Assembly (NCBI RefSeq): GCF_000143415.4
Contig: NW_003314294.1
Coordinates: 69,258-133,257, forward strand
Length of the DNA stretch: 64,000 bases
Direction of reading: 5' to 3'
Origin: Selaginella moellendorffii
Lineage: Eukaryota > Streptophyta > Lycopodiopsida > Selaginellales > Selaginellaceae
Of the stretch, positions 32,954 through 43,705 are shown piece by piece (position 1 is the first letter of the stretch; each line of letters opens with the position of its first letter). The position numbers and the translations under genes are program-made. The notes under the pieces are model-generated. The model searched no databases, was not told the origin of the DNA, and worked only from the letters and a program-made list of their open reading frames with translations.

Positions 32954-34648
32954 TCAAAGCTTACGGCATTTAACGGTATATGCCGAGGCGGTGGCGGAAT
33001 AATCACCCGCGCTAGCGGAATATCCTTGGATGTTTCCAAACAGCACGCATCGCCACTCTACCGCCTCTGGGACGTAGGGCATCGTCCGCGCGAGCTCTTG
33101 GGCGCCCTCCACGTGGCCGGCCCTGGACAGTAGATCTATCATAGCGCTATAATGTTGCTTAGATGGAGAGATGCCAAAGTCTAAAACCATGGAAAGAAAG
33201 AAACTCCTTGCTATGGAGAGCTGTCCAATGTAGCTAGTGGAAATTAGCAGCAAAACAAAGCAAATAGAGTCCGGTGATACGTCGAAATTCATTAGAGTAA
33301 AAAGATAGCGTGCGTGGTAAAAATGCCCATTTTGGGCATATGCCGCCAGCAAGGCAGTCCACGTCACAAGGTCCCTTTGGGGCATTGCACGGAAGAGTAT
33401 CTCGGCGTGGAAAACATGTCTGTTGTAGGTATATCCTAGTAGTACGGAATTCCACGTCGGCATTGTCTTCTCTGGAGCTTCGTACAGTGTACGTTTTGCT
33501 AGACCCATTTGCCCATTGTGGGCATATGTCCAAGTTATTAATTCGTACAATCTCGAGTCCCGGTAGGGCATTCTTTCGTACAGGTCCACTGAACAGTCGA
33601 GATTCCCATGTTGCGAATATGCTCCCATCATGCACGTGTACGACACAACGTCGTGGACTGGCATCTGGTCAAACGTACACTTGACGAGTTCTAGATTCCC
33701 AGTTTGGGAATATGCCGCGAGCATTGCGTTCCAGGAAATGGAATCCCTCTCTGGCATAGAGTTAAAAAGATTCTCTGCCTCTTGAACTAAACCATCATTG
33801 GAATATAGCCCCAGTAGCGACGTGAACGAAGACAAGCTTCTCTCTGGCATGGATTTAAAGATTCTTTCAGATTCGAAAAGTTGCCCATTTGTGGCATTTG
33901 CAAGAAGAAGAACGTTCCATGCGATGATATCCCGCTCTTGCATTGCATTAAAAACAACCGCGATTTCATCAAAGCAGCCGTGGTTAGCATAAACTCGCAT
34001 GATAGCCGTACAAGACACAATATCCAGCTCCGGCATGGAGCCGTATACCAGCTTTGTGTGTAAGAGTTCGCCACCTTCGGCATTTGCCGAAAGCAAACAC
34101 GTCCACGAGACTAAACTCCACTGCGGCATTCGATCGAACAAAACCTTCGCAGCGTCAATATCGCCAAGTTTCGAGCGGATCGAGAGCATCGAATTCCATG
34201 ACACTAAGTTCTTCTCGGGCATGGCGGAGAAGAACCTCGCCGCAAGCTCGAATTCCCCGTTAGCAGCGTACGCTGCGAGCATGGACGTCCACGAGACGAT
34301 GTTTCGTCCGGGCATTTCCTCAAACAGTCGCTCAGCCTCGCGCAGCTCACCATTACGAGCGTTTGCAGTGAGCATCATGTTCCAGGCCACGAGAGTTTTG
34401 TCCGGCATTTGCTCGAAGGTCTGCCTGGACTCTTTCAAGTTTTTGTTGCGGCAGTAGACGTAGAGGAGAGTCTCCCACGAGAAAGAGTCTCTGGCATTGT
34501 CTTTGATGGAATCAAAGACTTCTCTGGCTCGCTTCAAGTCGCCGGTCCTGCCATACATTTCAACGAGTTTTATCTGACAATTCATAGCAACGAAAATGGT
34601 CACCTCTGGAAGATTTTTCAAAGGTTCCTCTCGTTGGGCTCCAACCAA
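32954..34648 (-). CDS. S-repeat PPR protein, up to 564 aa
   Basis: Single exon. About fifteen tandem 31-aa S-type repeats (for example VSWTSMLAAYAANGEFELAARFF, SWNAMLAAYSQTGNLEL), then a longer L-type unit and a degenerate end (AVEWRCVLFGNIQG) without E, E+ or DYW motifs. Known relatives are organellar RNA-binding proteins. The longest start (34648) overlaps the last coding exon of DNA polymerase lambda (34618-34716) by 31 nt in another frame. The Met at 34585 (MNCQIKLVEMYGRTG) avoids the overlap and begins right at the first repeat, but then no obvious transit peptide is present. Which start is used is open. Confidence 0.88.
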   Translation of the reverse strand: MVGAQREEPLKNLPEVTIFVAMNCQIKLVEMYGRTGDLKRAREVFDSIKDNARDSFSWETLLYVYCRNKNLKESRQTFEQMPDKTLVAWNMMLTANARNGELREAERLFEEMPGRNIVSWTSMLAAYAANGEFELAARFFSAMPEKNLVSWNSMLSIRSKLGDIDAAKVLFDRMPQWSLVSWTCLLSANAEGGELLHTKLVYGSMPELDIVSCTAIMRVYANHGCFDEIAVVFNAMQERDIIAWNVLLLANATNGQLFESERIFKSMPERSLSSFTSLLGLYSNDGLVQEAENLFNSMPERDSISWNAMLAAYSQTGNLELVKCTFDQMPVHDVVSYTCMMGAYSQHGNLDCSVDLYERMPYRDSRLYELITWTYAHNGQMGLAKRTLYEAPEKTMPTWNSVLLGYTYNRHVFHAEILFRAMPQRDLVTWTALLAAYAQNGHFYHARYLFTLMNFDVSPDSICFVLLLISTSYIGQLSIARSFFLSMVLDFGISPSKQHYSAMIDLLSRAGHVEGAQELARTMPYVPEAVEWRCVLFGNIQGYSASAGDYSATASAYTVKCRKL

Positions 34649-36791
34649 GGATGGCCTACGAACTCGAAGACTTCTTTCTCGTTCTTGCAGATGACTCGAG
34701 CGCCTTTGCTATCGACCTGAAGATAGCAGAAGCTTGTTTCCATAGAGTAGCATGTAAACAGTTTACTAACCTTGTGACGCTTGTGCTTCTCATACAAAAT
34801 AGTTCTATACAAGCCAGTATCATCTAGTTTGTATCCTTTTTCATTAGCTAGAATTCGCAGCCTGTGAAGCAACAAAAATCGCAATGCTATTTCTCATCGT
34901 TAACGCTACGTATGTACCTTCTGTTTAGAACATCGTTGCCAGTCCAAGCAATGAGGCCAAATGGATATTGCTCCCAAGAGTACACCTGAGTAGAATCTGT
35001 GATAATCAAAAGATCGTTTGAAACACAAACCTTAAAATCAATACGATGCCGCTGCTCTCTTCCCGGATACTTGCATAACCCAAAGTAAGTATCCACAGCA
35101 TCGTCGTTCAGTTCCTGCAATGTTGTTCATCTCATTAGCACAGGGAAGTGTTATTTCTACCTCGTGGTAACCAATCAGCAAGTCTTCGGTGAGAAAATCA
35201 ATGTCTTTCAGTCGTTGGATTAAGCGCCTCAGGAATCCCTTGTGACTGCAGTAAACTTTCAGTCAAAACTCATAACAATGTAAGCAGACCTTGTGCCATC
35301 CGAGTGAGTGACAATCATGTCCATATCCCCTACCAGCGACTTCCCACGTCTATAAGAACCTCCACAAACAACGGATATCTACAACGCAAGGATAAGCCGA
35401 GTGAAAAAACATATAATCAATAACACGATACCCCGGGTTGAATAGCACTAGCAATTTCTTGCACCAGATTTTCCACGTAGTTCGCCTAGAACGAAATGTC
35501 ACTCAGGAGGACAAATCTCTAAATTGGATACCTCGCTGCGTGGAATTTTTGCGTTGATATCCTCGAAATATTGCAGCCCAAGCCGTTGGGTACGTGTAAG
35601 TGACTCGTCATGCCTTAAGTCCTCCAAGGAACGATGACCTTTCTCGTAATATTTCAAAGCGTTCGATGGCCCAATCCCCCACACTGAACCGAAAAGAGAA
35701 ACAGTTTTCACCTGTAAATCTCAGGATGTCAAGTCTTCAGAATTACAGCGTTTACAAACGCACCTTTTCATCGTCTCTAAAATGCTCCAGTTTTGAAAGT
35801 TTCCCAGTGGATAGAATTTCCTGGATCTGTGAACCGACAACATGAAACACGAAAAAGAAGTAAATACGTACGTGATTCTGTAGCGACTTCCCGATTGATG
35901 GAGCATTCTTCACTTGGTATACACTCGTAACTTGATATGGTAGCTTTTCCAGATAGGATATCGCCTTGTGATAGCTATAAGATCTTCTGTTGTCTCCAAG
36001 ACCTGAAAAACGTTCATGAACGTTTTGATGTACTCTTGCCAACAGAAATGCTCACCGTTTTTGTATATGTCCCGGAGTTCTCCAAAAGGGCCTGTAATAT
36101 TTTGGTTGAGGTTTGGAGGAGCATAAATCTGTTACACAATCTAGATATCAAACACGAGACCAATAAAAAGAGCCGCTTACCTCATTTTGCCCCGCGGAAT
36201 CATCAGGTTCCTTTGGGAATACGAGTGCAGACCTCCATTCTTCACGTTTAGTATCACTGATGGCAGCATCAGTGTCTGAGTTTAAGGATTCAGTAGCACT
36301 CTCGTCAGTCGCTGTGCAATCAGTTCCAGTGCCAGCGGATTCTTCAGCTGAGGCACCATGATAATCCTGAAACAAATTGTAAGACTCTGCAGGCAACCTT
36401 TGCCCTGCCTTGAGACAGTCTTCCAGCCAGTCGTATTTCAAAAATGACTGAAAAAGAGAATGTGAGAAACATATCCAGCAAGAAATAAGGAACTCACCAC
36501 TTTAAGCCGTTTCAGCCGTTTCAATCTCTTCCAATCCTTGCTCTGGTCCAAGTGTTGCGAAGAAACAGCAAAGACGTGAGTCAGCTGTTTTGTTACGTGA
36601 TCTTCTATCTTTCCTCCCAATGCAGCGAGCTTTGTCTTCCACACCTAGCAACGCAGCACACAATTCATATCGTAGAAAAAAAAACCAAAACTCCCGGCTA
36701 CCTGAAGACGAAGCTGGACCACACCAGCCTCCACAAAAAACCCAACAATCCCATCGAAAGAAAGCTTATCACTGGCGGTGGAAGTCGTCAT
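34618..36791 (-). CDS. POLL: DNA polymerase lambda (family X), 506 aa, 14 exons
   Basis: Exons: 36791..36702, 36644..36498, 36447..36181, 36128..36056, 36002..35872, 35826..35764, 35711..35532, 35485..35432, 35378..35290, 35245..35161, 35114..35031, 34985..34918, 34861..34771, 34716..34618. An N-terminal BRCT domain (IVGFFVEAGVV ... FLKYDWLEDCL) is followed by a Ser/Thr/Asp-rich linker, the 8-kDa lyase domain (YHKAISYLEKLPYQV), the helix-hairpin-helix (GIGPSNALKYYEKGH), and the palm with catalytic aspartates in GDMDMIVTH and the third in HRIDFKV. It ends GHPWLEPNERNL. The family fills short gaps in base excision and end-joining repair in the nucleus. Length is close to Arabidopsis POLL. Confidence 0.95.
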
Positions 36792-36939
36792 GCGAAGCGC
36801 TAAGCATCACCAAGAACAAAATGTGAGAGAAAGGGGCTAAGTATTAAGTATTACTAGCACGCTACGTGTCGACTCAACTAAAAACAAGTTTGAAAAAGTC
36901 CATTCTAAAATTCTCTCGACGATCATCCAAGCAAACAAC

Positions 36940-37129
36940 TTACTGTGTATGATCTTTCCAGTAGCCGAAGGACAAATCCCTCCAACCAAGCCGCATTCTT
37001 GATACCAAATCCTCGCCGCCGAGCCTGAGAAACGAAATTTGGTCAATCGAAGCAAAGATTTCGCGAAATTTCTCACCGGAGATTCCGACATTGATCGAAA
37101 TCCACGGCAAAATCCGCCAAGAACTGCAT
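36940..37129 (-). CDS. Putative 45-aa protein, two exons, unknown
   Basis: Exon 37129..37077 (MQFLADFAVDFDQCRN), GT-AG intron of 52 nt ending tttctcag, then exon 37024..36940 (GGEDLVSRMRLGWRDLSFGY), stop. Total 138 nt, in frame across the splice. A telo-box and G-box lie about 50-75 bp upstream, as at SDH2. A GTAAGT overlapping the stop could be a further donor, but a following exon would end at once. No family is recognised. It could also be a non-coding RNA with chance frame. Confidence 0.4.
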
Positions 37130-37176
37130 CGCCGTGGAATCAAGCGCCTCGAGGGAGAAGAAATCCCGCCTCGCTT

Positions 37177-37204
37177 AAACCCTAAAACTCTACAACGCCA
37201 CGTG
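37177..37204. promoter_or_regulatory. Telo-box plus G-box
   Basis: AAACCCTAAAA (37177-37187) and CACGTG (37199-37204, in gccacgtgtcg) lie 12 bp apart, repeating the G-box/telo-box pair upstream of SDH2. This sits between the 45-aa gene and the 3' end of the RING gene, so it most likely drives the former. Confidence 0.5.
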
Positions 37205-37267
37205 TCGAAAACCAATTGTCAAGCTCTTTATTTACATTACATACACGAAAGACAAAACCTCTCTTTC

Positions 37268-38674
37268 TCAAACTTTGATGTGTAGAAGTTCTTCAACCGG
37301 GCATCTGCAAATCGGGCATAAATTTGTTTGGTGTCTCAACACATTGGCACAATCGCTACACATACACTGAGAAAAAAAAAAAAAAAAAAAGAATCAAAGT
37401 TAGAACCAAAGTAGAACAAACCAATCGAAGAACTTACCATATGCCTGCACGGCAAGACAGTCGTGTCCTTGGGCTCGGACAAGCAAATCACGCATTCTTT
37501 CCCAGAAGAATCGCTGCTGTTGTTGCTCGCTTCACTGCCACCAATCCCGAAAATCTCCTGGAGCTCGTAGCGAACGCCATCCACCCAGATGATCTGCTTG
37601 ACAACTCGAACTTGGAGCTCACCCTCGTCCCCGTCTCTTTCAATCTTTCGTATCACGGCATACGTCTGTTGACAGTGGATCCACTTCTTGAGTGCTCCAC
37701 CCACGGGCTCGGGGGATTCGGCAGCGTCGGGTGGTGGATTCTTTGGAGTCGTCTCGATCCGGATGATGAGAGGGTAGACGTTGTCCGTGCCGAGCTGCGA
37801 GAGATCTTGCTCGTCGATGAGAGAAAAGTCGAGGCCAGCTTCCTGCTTAAACTTCTGGCCCAGTCCACTCTTGAAGTGGTGCCTGGTAGGCGCTGGAAAC
37901 ATCTTACTGAGAGATGCCACGCTACCATTGGAAGTTTCCTTTGACAGGAAGAACACGGTGATACTGTAACAAAAAAAAAAAACGTTAGAAAAACGGAGGA
38001 GTTGTCTTGCGAAACTCCAGAAAACAAATACAGGCCACCGACCAAGAAATCTAATCTAATCAGTAGAGCCAAGATAAGAACTCGCATGAATCCATGAGCC
38101 CAGGCAACCAAACCATGAATCCAGGCAAGATAAGAACTCCCAGGCAAGTTCTAGCTATGCTAGAAGGGAAAAAATTGATGTTTTCATACCTTCCAGAAGT
38201 GGTGGCATCGAACGAGAACGCTACGACATGATTGCCAGGCATGGCCACGTCCCTCTCGAGCCGCAGCGTTCCTTTGTTGAGATTTACCTCGTTCCTGACC
38301 GTGTTGGCGGTCTGGTACTCTGGAACGGGCACTGGAGCTGGAGCTGGAGCTGACGAGCTTGGAACAATGGCAGTAGATCCATTCCAAGGCAGGGGAGTCC
38401 GCGGCGCTGGCAGGAAGAGCTGGGGAGGAGGAGCGGGAAGCCTTGGCGGAGGAGGCGGTGGCGCTGGAGTCCCGTAATATCCTTGCTGCTGCTGGAAGAA
38501 ATAGCTCCCGGGGCGAGGAGGACGATAGTAGTATGGTGAGACCATATGGGGGCAAGGAGCGATCTCGGTGTGATAGCCGGGCGGAGGAGGAGGGAGCGGG
38601 GGATAGATCGGACCTGGCGGATGCTGCTGGTGGTGGTGGTGGCGTCGTCTTCTTCTGCTGCTACTGTTGCCCAT
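37268..38674 (-). CDS. LOG2/MGRN1-like RING E3 ubiquitin ligase, 369 aa
   Basis: Exons are 38674..38190, 37963..37438 and 37366..37268. The start [11 protein letters not shown] is chosen over an upstream in-frame ATG because it gives the N-myristoylation signal typical of this family. Pro-rich N-terminal region, then the DAR2-type fold ([14 protein letters not shown] ... [45 protein letters not shown]). The C-terminal C3HC4 RING is [10 protein letters not shown]...LPCRHMCMCSDCA...[12 protein letters not shown]. Arabidopsis LOG2 is a membrane-attached E3 that acts on amino-acid export through GDU1 and in ABA signalling. The intron before exon 3 has an A19 run opposite its T-rich 3' end. Confidence 0.93.
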
Positions 38675-41650
38675 GAATTTGGATCCCTGGCTCCGGATTG
38701 AAAGCGCGTTCTTCCTAAGAACCCTAGCCAATAAGAAATCAAAACTGAGCATATACAAAACGAATATACTTAAGCATACTCACCAGAATATGCTTTAGAA
38801 GGGCCAACTGCCTCCCAAGATTAGTGTTGAGTAGTTCACCAGGTTGTGCTAGAAAATGGGCTCTTCCATTGCTTCATACACAGCTGACCAAAGTATACCA
38901 TAAATATTTTTGTACGGGGTTTCCAATGCTTGTCCATTTGGAGGGTGTTATTTCTTTTTCTCCAGTGAGTTTAAGGTGTTCAGCCACAACATCAAGCATG
39001 ACACCATCTTCTAGGATTTCTAAAGTCTCTAAAAAAATATTCCAAGAATTGTTTTTGCATATATGCCATTTGGAAGGCATGCAAAATATTCTTTCATTTA
39101 TATATTAGATACATGGTCCCACAGTGCCCACTATGAACATGAGATCAAGAGATTTAAAAGTGTCATTTTGAAGAAGATAATAATTATAATACTCCCATCA
39201 ATGGTGTCTATGTTTTCTTATTCTTGATTAATGCCTCTATTGGAACATAGTCATCACCATGACTTATAAAGGGAGTACATAAGTATTATATCCCTTTGAT
39301 TAATACATATGTGTGTCTTAAACATATAAACATCTTAAGGTTAAACACTTTGGGGTTTGAAAAATAATTGTATATTCTTGGTATTAAAAAAGTAAAGGTA
39401 GAAGAAATATTTTTTTAAGCCAATGTTGTAAGTGGTGAGGAGATTGTGAAGGGGCTATTAAAACAAGGGATACTAATTTGTAAATGATGGGAAAGTCTAG
39501 TGAATTTGAGGGATTAAAACTTCTTTTATCTCATAAAAATGATTTTAGATATTTTTTAATTGTTGTTAAAAAGAAAAAAAGTTTTTAAGTTAGCCATTGG
39601 AAAGGAGTGGCCACTATTAAAGCAGAAATAAAGTAATATTTAAGAAGTGGTCCCCAAAGCAAAAAAATAAAATATGAAAAGTGTAGAGGATTTCAAAGAT
39701 GTTGATGACACCACAAGGATGATCTTGATTAAGAGAGTCAAATATGAAAACATTTTAAAAGTAAAAAATGCCACAACTTCAGCTGAGGTATAACGAATGT
39801 TTCATTTAATTTATTATGAGTAGTTATTGGCATCGAAAATAAACATATTTTGGCAAATAATAAATTATAAAAAGTAATGGAAAAAGCTTCAAAGTATAAA
39901 GTCTAACTTTGCAAATGTTATAAGGGCATTTTCTTTTTCAGGGTTGCTTTAATCCAAACAACAACTATTTAGGATTACAAATCCAACATTATAAAAATTT
40001 CATTGACATTTATGAGGGTAGAGATTTTGGAAAATTCACAAGAAAGAAGAACTTTTTAGAAAAGTTTATAACAATTGCAGCTCAATCATTAGAAAAAGGG
40101 TCTTTCAAGCTATTAAAGGTGTTACACTCAAATAAGTAGGTAAAAAAAAGGTTAGATAATTGTTCCCTGCTTTAAGTACCCGCACTCAGGCACGATATAT
40201 AATAAGTATTATAGATTTTCTTTAGGAACTTTTCGGTTGCAACTTAAATCCATGTGTGTTTTGTGTCTAAATCTAATATTGGTTTAAAACGAATAAAAAA
40301 GAAAATGCACTAGATGAGCAACTTTTGGATTAAATGTATAATAGCAAATAAGGTTTTCTTACAAAAAATAACATATAGAAATTTTCCAGTAGATGTAAGC
40401 ATAGCTAATGGTGAGTCTTTACGTATTGTTGTTTATGAATTTGTCTAATGGAGTTAAGAGGTGTTTTGTTTATACCTAGCTTAATTTAAAATTTGATATA
40501 AATTTCTCAACTTATAAGTCAAAGTGTTTATTCTTGTTTTCACTGCAATAGTGTTGATTTCAAGTACCTAAGATTTACAATTACTAAAAAAGGACTTTAC
40601 TATCTCTCTTCACAACTTTAAATATTAGTAAATATAATAAATATGATTGATGCTTCTATTTTGCATCTATGGCATGCTTGCTTTACACATGCTAAATGGT
40701 ATTAAGTTAAGGAAGTCAATTCTTTAATATATAAAGTTCCCTCCCTCAATAGAGTGATAATGGACAATTATGAAGCATGTATATAGGGTAAAATGAAGAA
40801 AAAATCACTCTTCTAAAATGCCAAGACTCAAGGTAATTTAATTCTAAATTTAGTTTATATCTTCACTAAGTAAATCCTGAATGAAACTTGTTATTATTTT
40901 CTAATTACTAATGATTTTTATTGTTTCTCAGCCATGATTTTCCTAAATTAAAAGATCAATAAATTTCATAATTAGATTAAGTATGTGGAGCACAAGTTTG
41001 CTTGCACCTTACATACTTTCTGAGTGGATAGAGTATATAAATTAATCTTTAAAAAATTCCAACTCATCTTGCATTAAGATGGTTTTCATACTTTTGGTTT
41101 TTGCAATTATTATTTAGTTGTAGAGTAGAAAAGAATGATTTTTTAAATGGAGAATTGGAGCAATTAATATACATTCAATAATCTCATACTTTTGAAATGG
41201 AAGGCAAAGAGACTTATATGTTTAAGTTAAAATAATCCATCTATGGTTTTAAACAATCCTTGTAGTATACTATTTTAAATAGCTTTTTTCTAATGTTGAG
41301 TTTCTACACATTAGAACATTTATGTTTTTCACAAAAACATTTTGGTTAGAGTATACATTGATGATTTAATTATGATAGAAAAAACATTCTCTCTATATTG
41401 GCTTAAGGAATAACTTGTGAAATAGTTGAAAATGAAAGATCTTGGTAAGTTTTGCTTAGATTCTTGTAATAAAAAAGTATGAACACTTTCAATCCATTAG
41501 TGAAAGTATATTAAAACGTTTTTAAGTGAATATTAGCAATTTTCACTCAATCATATGCTCATATTCCATCATTGCAAATTCATAAATTTTCTCAAGACGA
41601 TGAATCTTGTACTAAAGGGGAGAAAAATAAATGCAAATTCTTTCATATCA
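38675..41650. other. AT-rich, gene-empty island 2, left part
   Basis: The first 100 bp hold the RING gene leader (telo-box-like AAGAACCCTAG at about 38718). The rest is strongly AT-rich with only chance ORFs. No domains, RNA genes or paired terminal repeats were found. Confidence 0.5.
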
Positions 41651-41854
41651 AAATATTATAGATGCAGCGCACCTTATTTCTCTCCCCTTAAGCCAACTGG
41701 AAAAGGGGCAATTGCTTGATAAAAGAGCCTTTAGTGGCTATTTTATCCCCATTTATCCCCCAAGGTTCCAAGGATCCACAGTGACAGTATATCCACACTC
41801 ACCCCCCTCTCAGAGATGTCAATATCTTCATTGATTATTGACTAGCAACCCCTA

Positions 41855-42260
41855 CTGAGCCAAGGGGAATCAACACCTCCATTTCCGCATTAAATCTACC
41901 AAACCTTCTATTGTATAGACTAGCTATTTCATGTGAGGCAATTAGTCAGTCATTAGGGGAATCAACACCTCCATTTCCACATTAAATCTACCAAACCTTT
42001 TATTGTATAAATTAGCTATTTCATGTGAGGCAATTAGTCAGTCATCCAACCAAAGGGAACCAACACCTCCATTTCCACACTAAATCTACCAATCCTTCCA
42101 TTATATAGACTAGTTATTCCATGATCTACCAAACTTTCTATTGTATAGACTAGCTATTTCATGTGAGGCAATTAGTCATCCAACCAAGGGGAACCAACAC
42201 CTCCATTTCTGCACTAAATCTACCAATCCTTCCAACACCTCCATTTCTGCTCTAAATCTA
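41855..42260. repeat. Minisatellite, ~5 imperfect units of ~60-100 bp
   Basis: Units contain caacacctccatttc(c/t)gc, (a/t)ctaaatctaccaa-ccttc, attgtatagactag(c/t)tattt and catgtgaggcaattagtcag. Starts lie at about 41869, 41965, 42060, 42196 and 42235. It lies inside the TRIM-like element. Confidence 0.75.
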
Positions 42261-42469
42261 CCAATCCTTCCATTGTATAGACTAGTTGAGAAAGGACGTA
42301 CACATGGATGCCTAATACATACGATTTTAAATTTAGAGGCGATTTTAAATTTAGGGGTAGGAACTACCAATCCTTCCATTGTATAGACTAGTTGAGAAAG
42401 GACGTACACATGGATGCCTAATACATACGATTTTAAATTTAGAGGCGATTTTAAATTTAGGGGTAGGAA
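42258..42469. repeat. Near-perfect tandem duplication, period 106 bp
   Basis: The stretch from ctaccaatccttccattgta through gattttaaatttaggggtaggaa occurs at 42258 and again at 42364 with almost no differences, so it is much younger than the minisatellite it grew from. Confidence 0.85.
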
Positions 42470-42737
42470 TATATCTTGCTCAAGGGTATATTATATTTTT
42501 TAAGTAGCCACTAATCAGTGGGAATCGAACCCGTGCCATTTGCCCTGATACTAACTATAACACACCTTATTTTTCTCCCTTTAAACCAACTGGAAAAAAG
42601 GGCAATTGCTTGATGAGAGAGCCCTTAGTGGCTATTTTATCCCCATTTATCCTTTAAGGTTTTAAGGATCCACGGTGACAGTATATTCAAATCTCACTAC
42701 AATAGGAGTGATAATATCTTTAGTAGCAATACATTGT

Positions 42738-43024
42738 ATGCTTTATTTCGTTAAAGTGGAACTTATTCAGTAAAGTGGGACATTAATTAGCATGTGTCCA
42801 CATGCTATTTCCTAGTACTTAATTAATATTTATTAATATTTCTATCAGTTTTTTAATTTATTTTTTATATTTCACAATATTATAACACAAAATCATATGA
42901 AAAGTTTTTAATTTATAAATTATAAAGGTAAGACTTCAATTTTTTATTGTTGTTATAAAAATGGCATGTGGCCACACACCATAAGTGGGATAATGAAAAG
43001 TTCCACTTTAACAAAATAAAGCAT
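42738..43024. mobile_element. MITE, 287 bp, long terminal inverted repeats, TTGT target duplication
   Basis: The left arm starts ATGCTTTATTTCGTTAAAGT (42738). The reverse complement of the right end starts ATGCTTTATTTTGTTAAAGT (43024). Matching continues imperfectly for about 65-70 bp on each side, through gtggaactt, cccact or gtggga, and tg(t/g)ccacatgc. Both ends are flanked by TTGT (42734-42737 and 43025-43028). The interior is short, AT-rich and non-coding, which is the definition of a miniature inverted-repeat element; the superfamily is uncertain. Confidence 0.8.
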
Positions 43025-43027
43025 TTG

Positions 43028-43662
43028 TTTAAATATTGCAAAAACTATATCAAAGGTATATCAATTTATGTAAGATTTAAAAAATCAACATTAATATATT
43101 CAATTATATTGAACAAATATCCACTCTCAACTTAAAGTTTCAATGCACAAAGATTGAAGATATTAGTATGGATTCTTAAAAGTGATATAGGATGGTGGAT
43201 GTGGATTTAATAAGGGACTTTAACAATCAAAAATCAATAATAAAGTACATTTTCATGTAGTTAAAAATAAAGAAAAGTTGCACTTTCCACCTATTAAATT
43301 GAGTATAGTGTTGTGACTAAAATATTTAAGGAATAATTGTGAATGTGAAGATTTTACTAAGACAACAATTTTGAGATTCATAGAACACATGGAATGCAAT
43401 CCTCAACCCTATTTATCAACATACACTTCAAAATATTTTTCTATTTTATATGTGAAAGGATCTAAATGAAAGAAATTCAGTTGCTCACATATCCATAACT
43501 AACTTGATAGTAAATTTACTGACAAAGACATCCTTGCTAGTGGCTCAATTTGAATATTTATAAATCAAACTTAGGTTTAAAGGTTGAGGTTAAGTTAAGT
43601 TATGGCATATTCACTAATGTAATTTATGAAGGTAAGAAGTATGTAAGTATTGTATCCTTTTG

Positions 43663-43705
<43 letters not shown>

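Larger units (their letters stand above)
41662..42731 (-). mobile_element. TRIM-like LTR element (candidate)
   Basis: Two direct repeats of about 170 bp (41662-41860 and 42556-42731) share aaccaactggaaaa-gggcaattgcttgat, ttagtggctattttatccccatttatcc and aaggatccac(a/g)gtgacagtatat. Read on the minus strand, the right-hand repeat is followed at once by TAGTATCAGGGC, 10 of 12 bases like the plant tRNA-iMet primer site TGGTATCAGAGC, then ggcacgggttcgattccc. The other end has a purine run (cagtaggggtt). The interior (about 700 bp) has no ORF and is mostly a minisatellite. Size and layout fit a terminal-repeat retrotransposon in miniature, but target-site duplications were not found. Confidence 0.45.
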
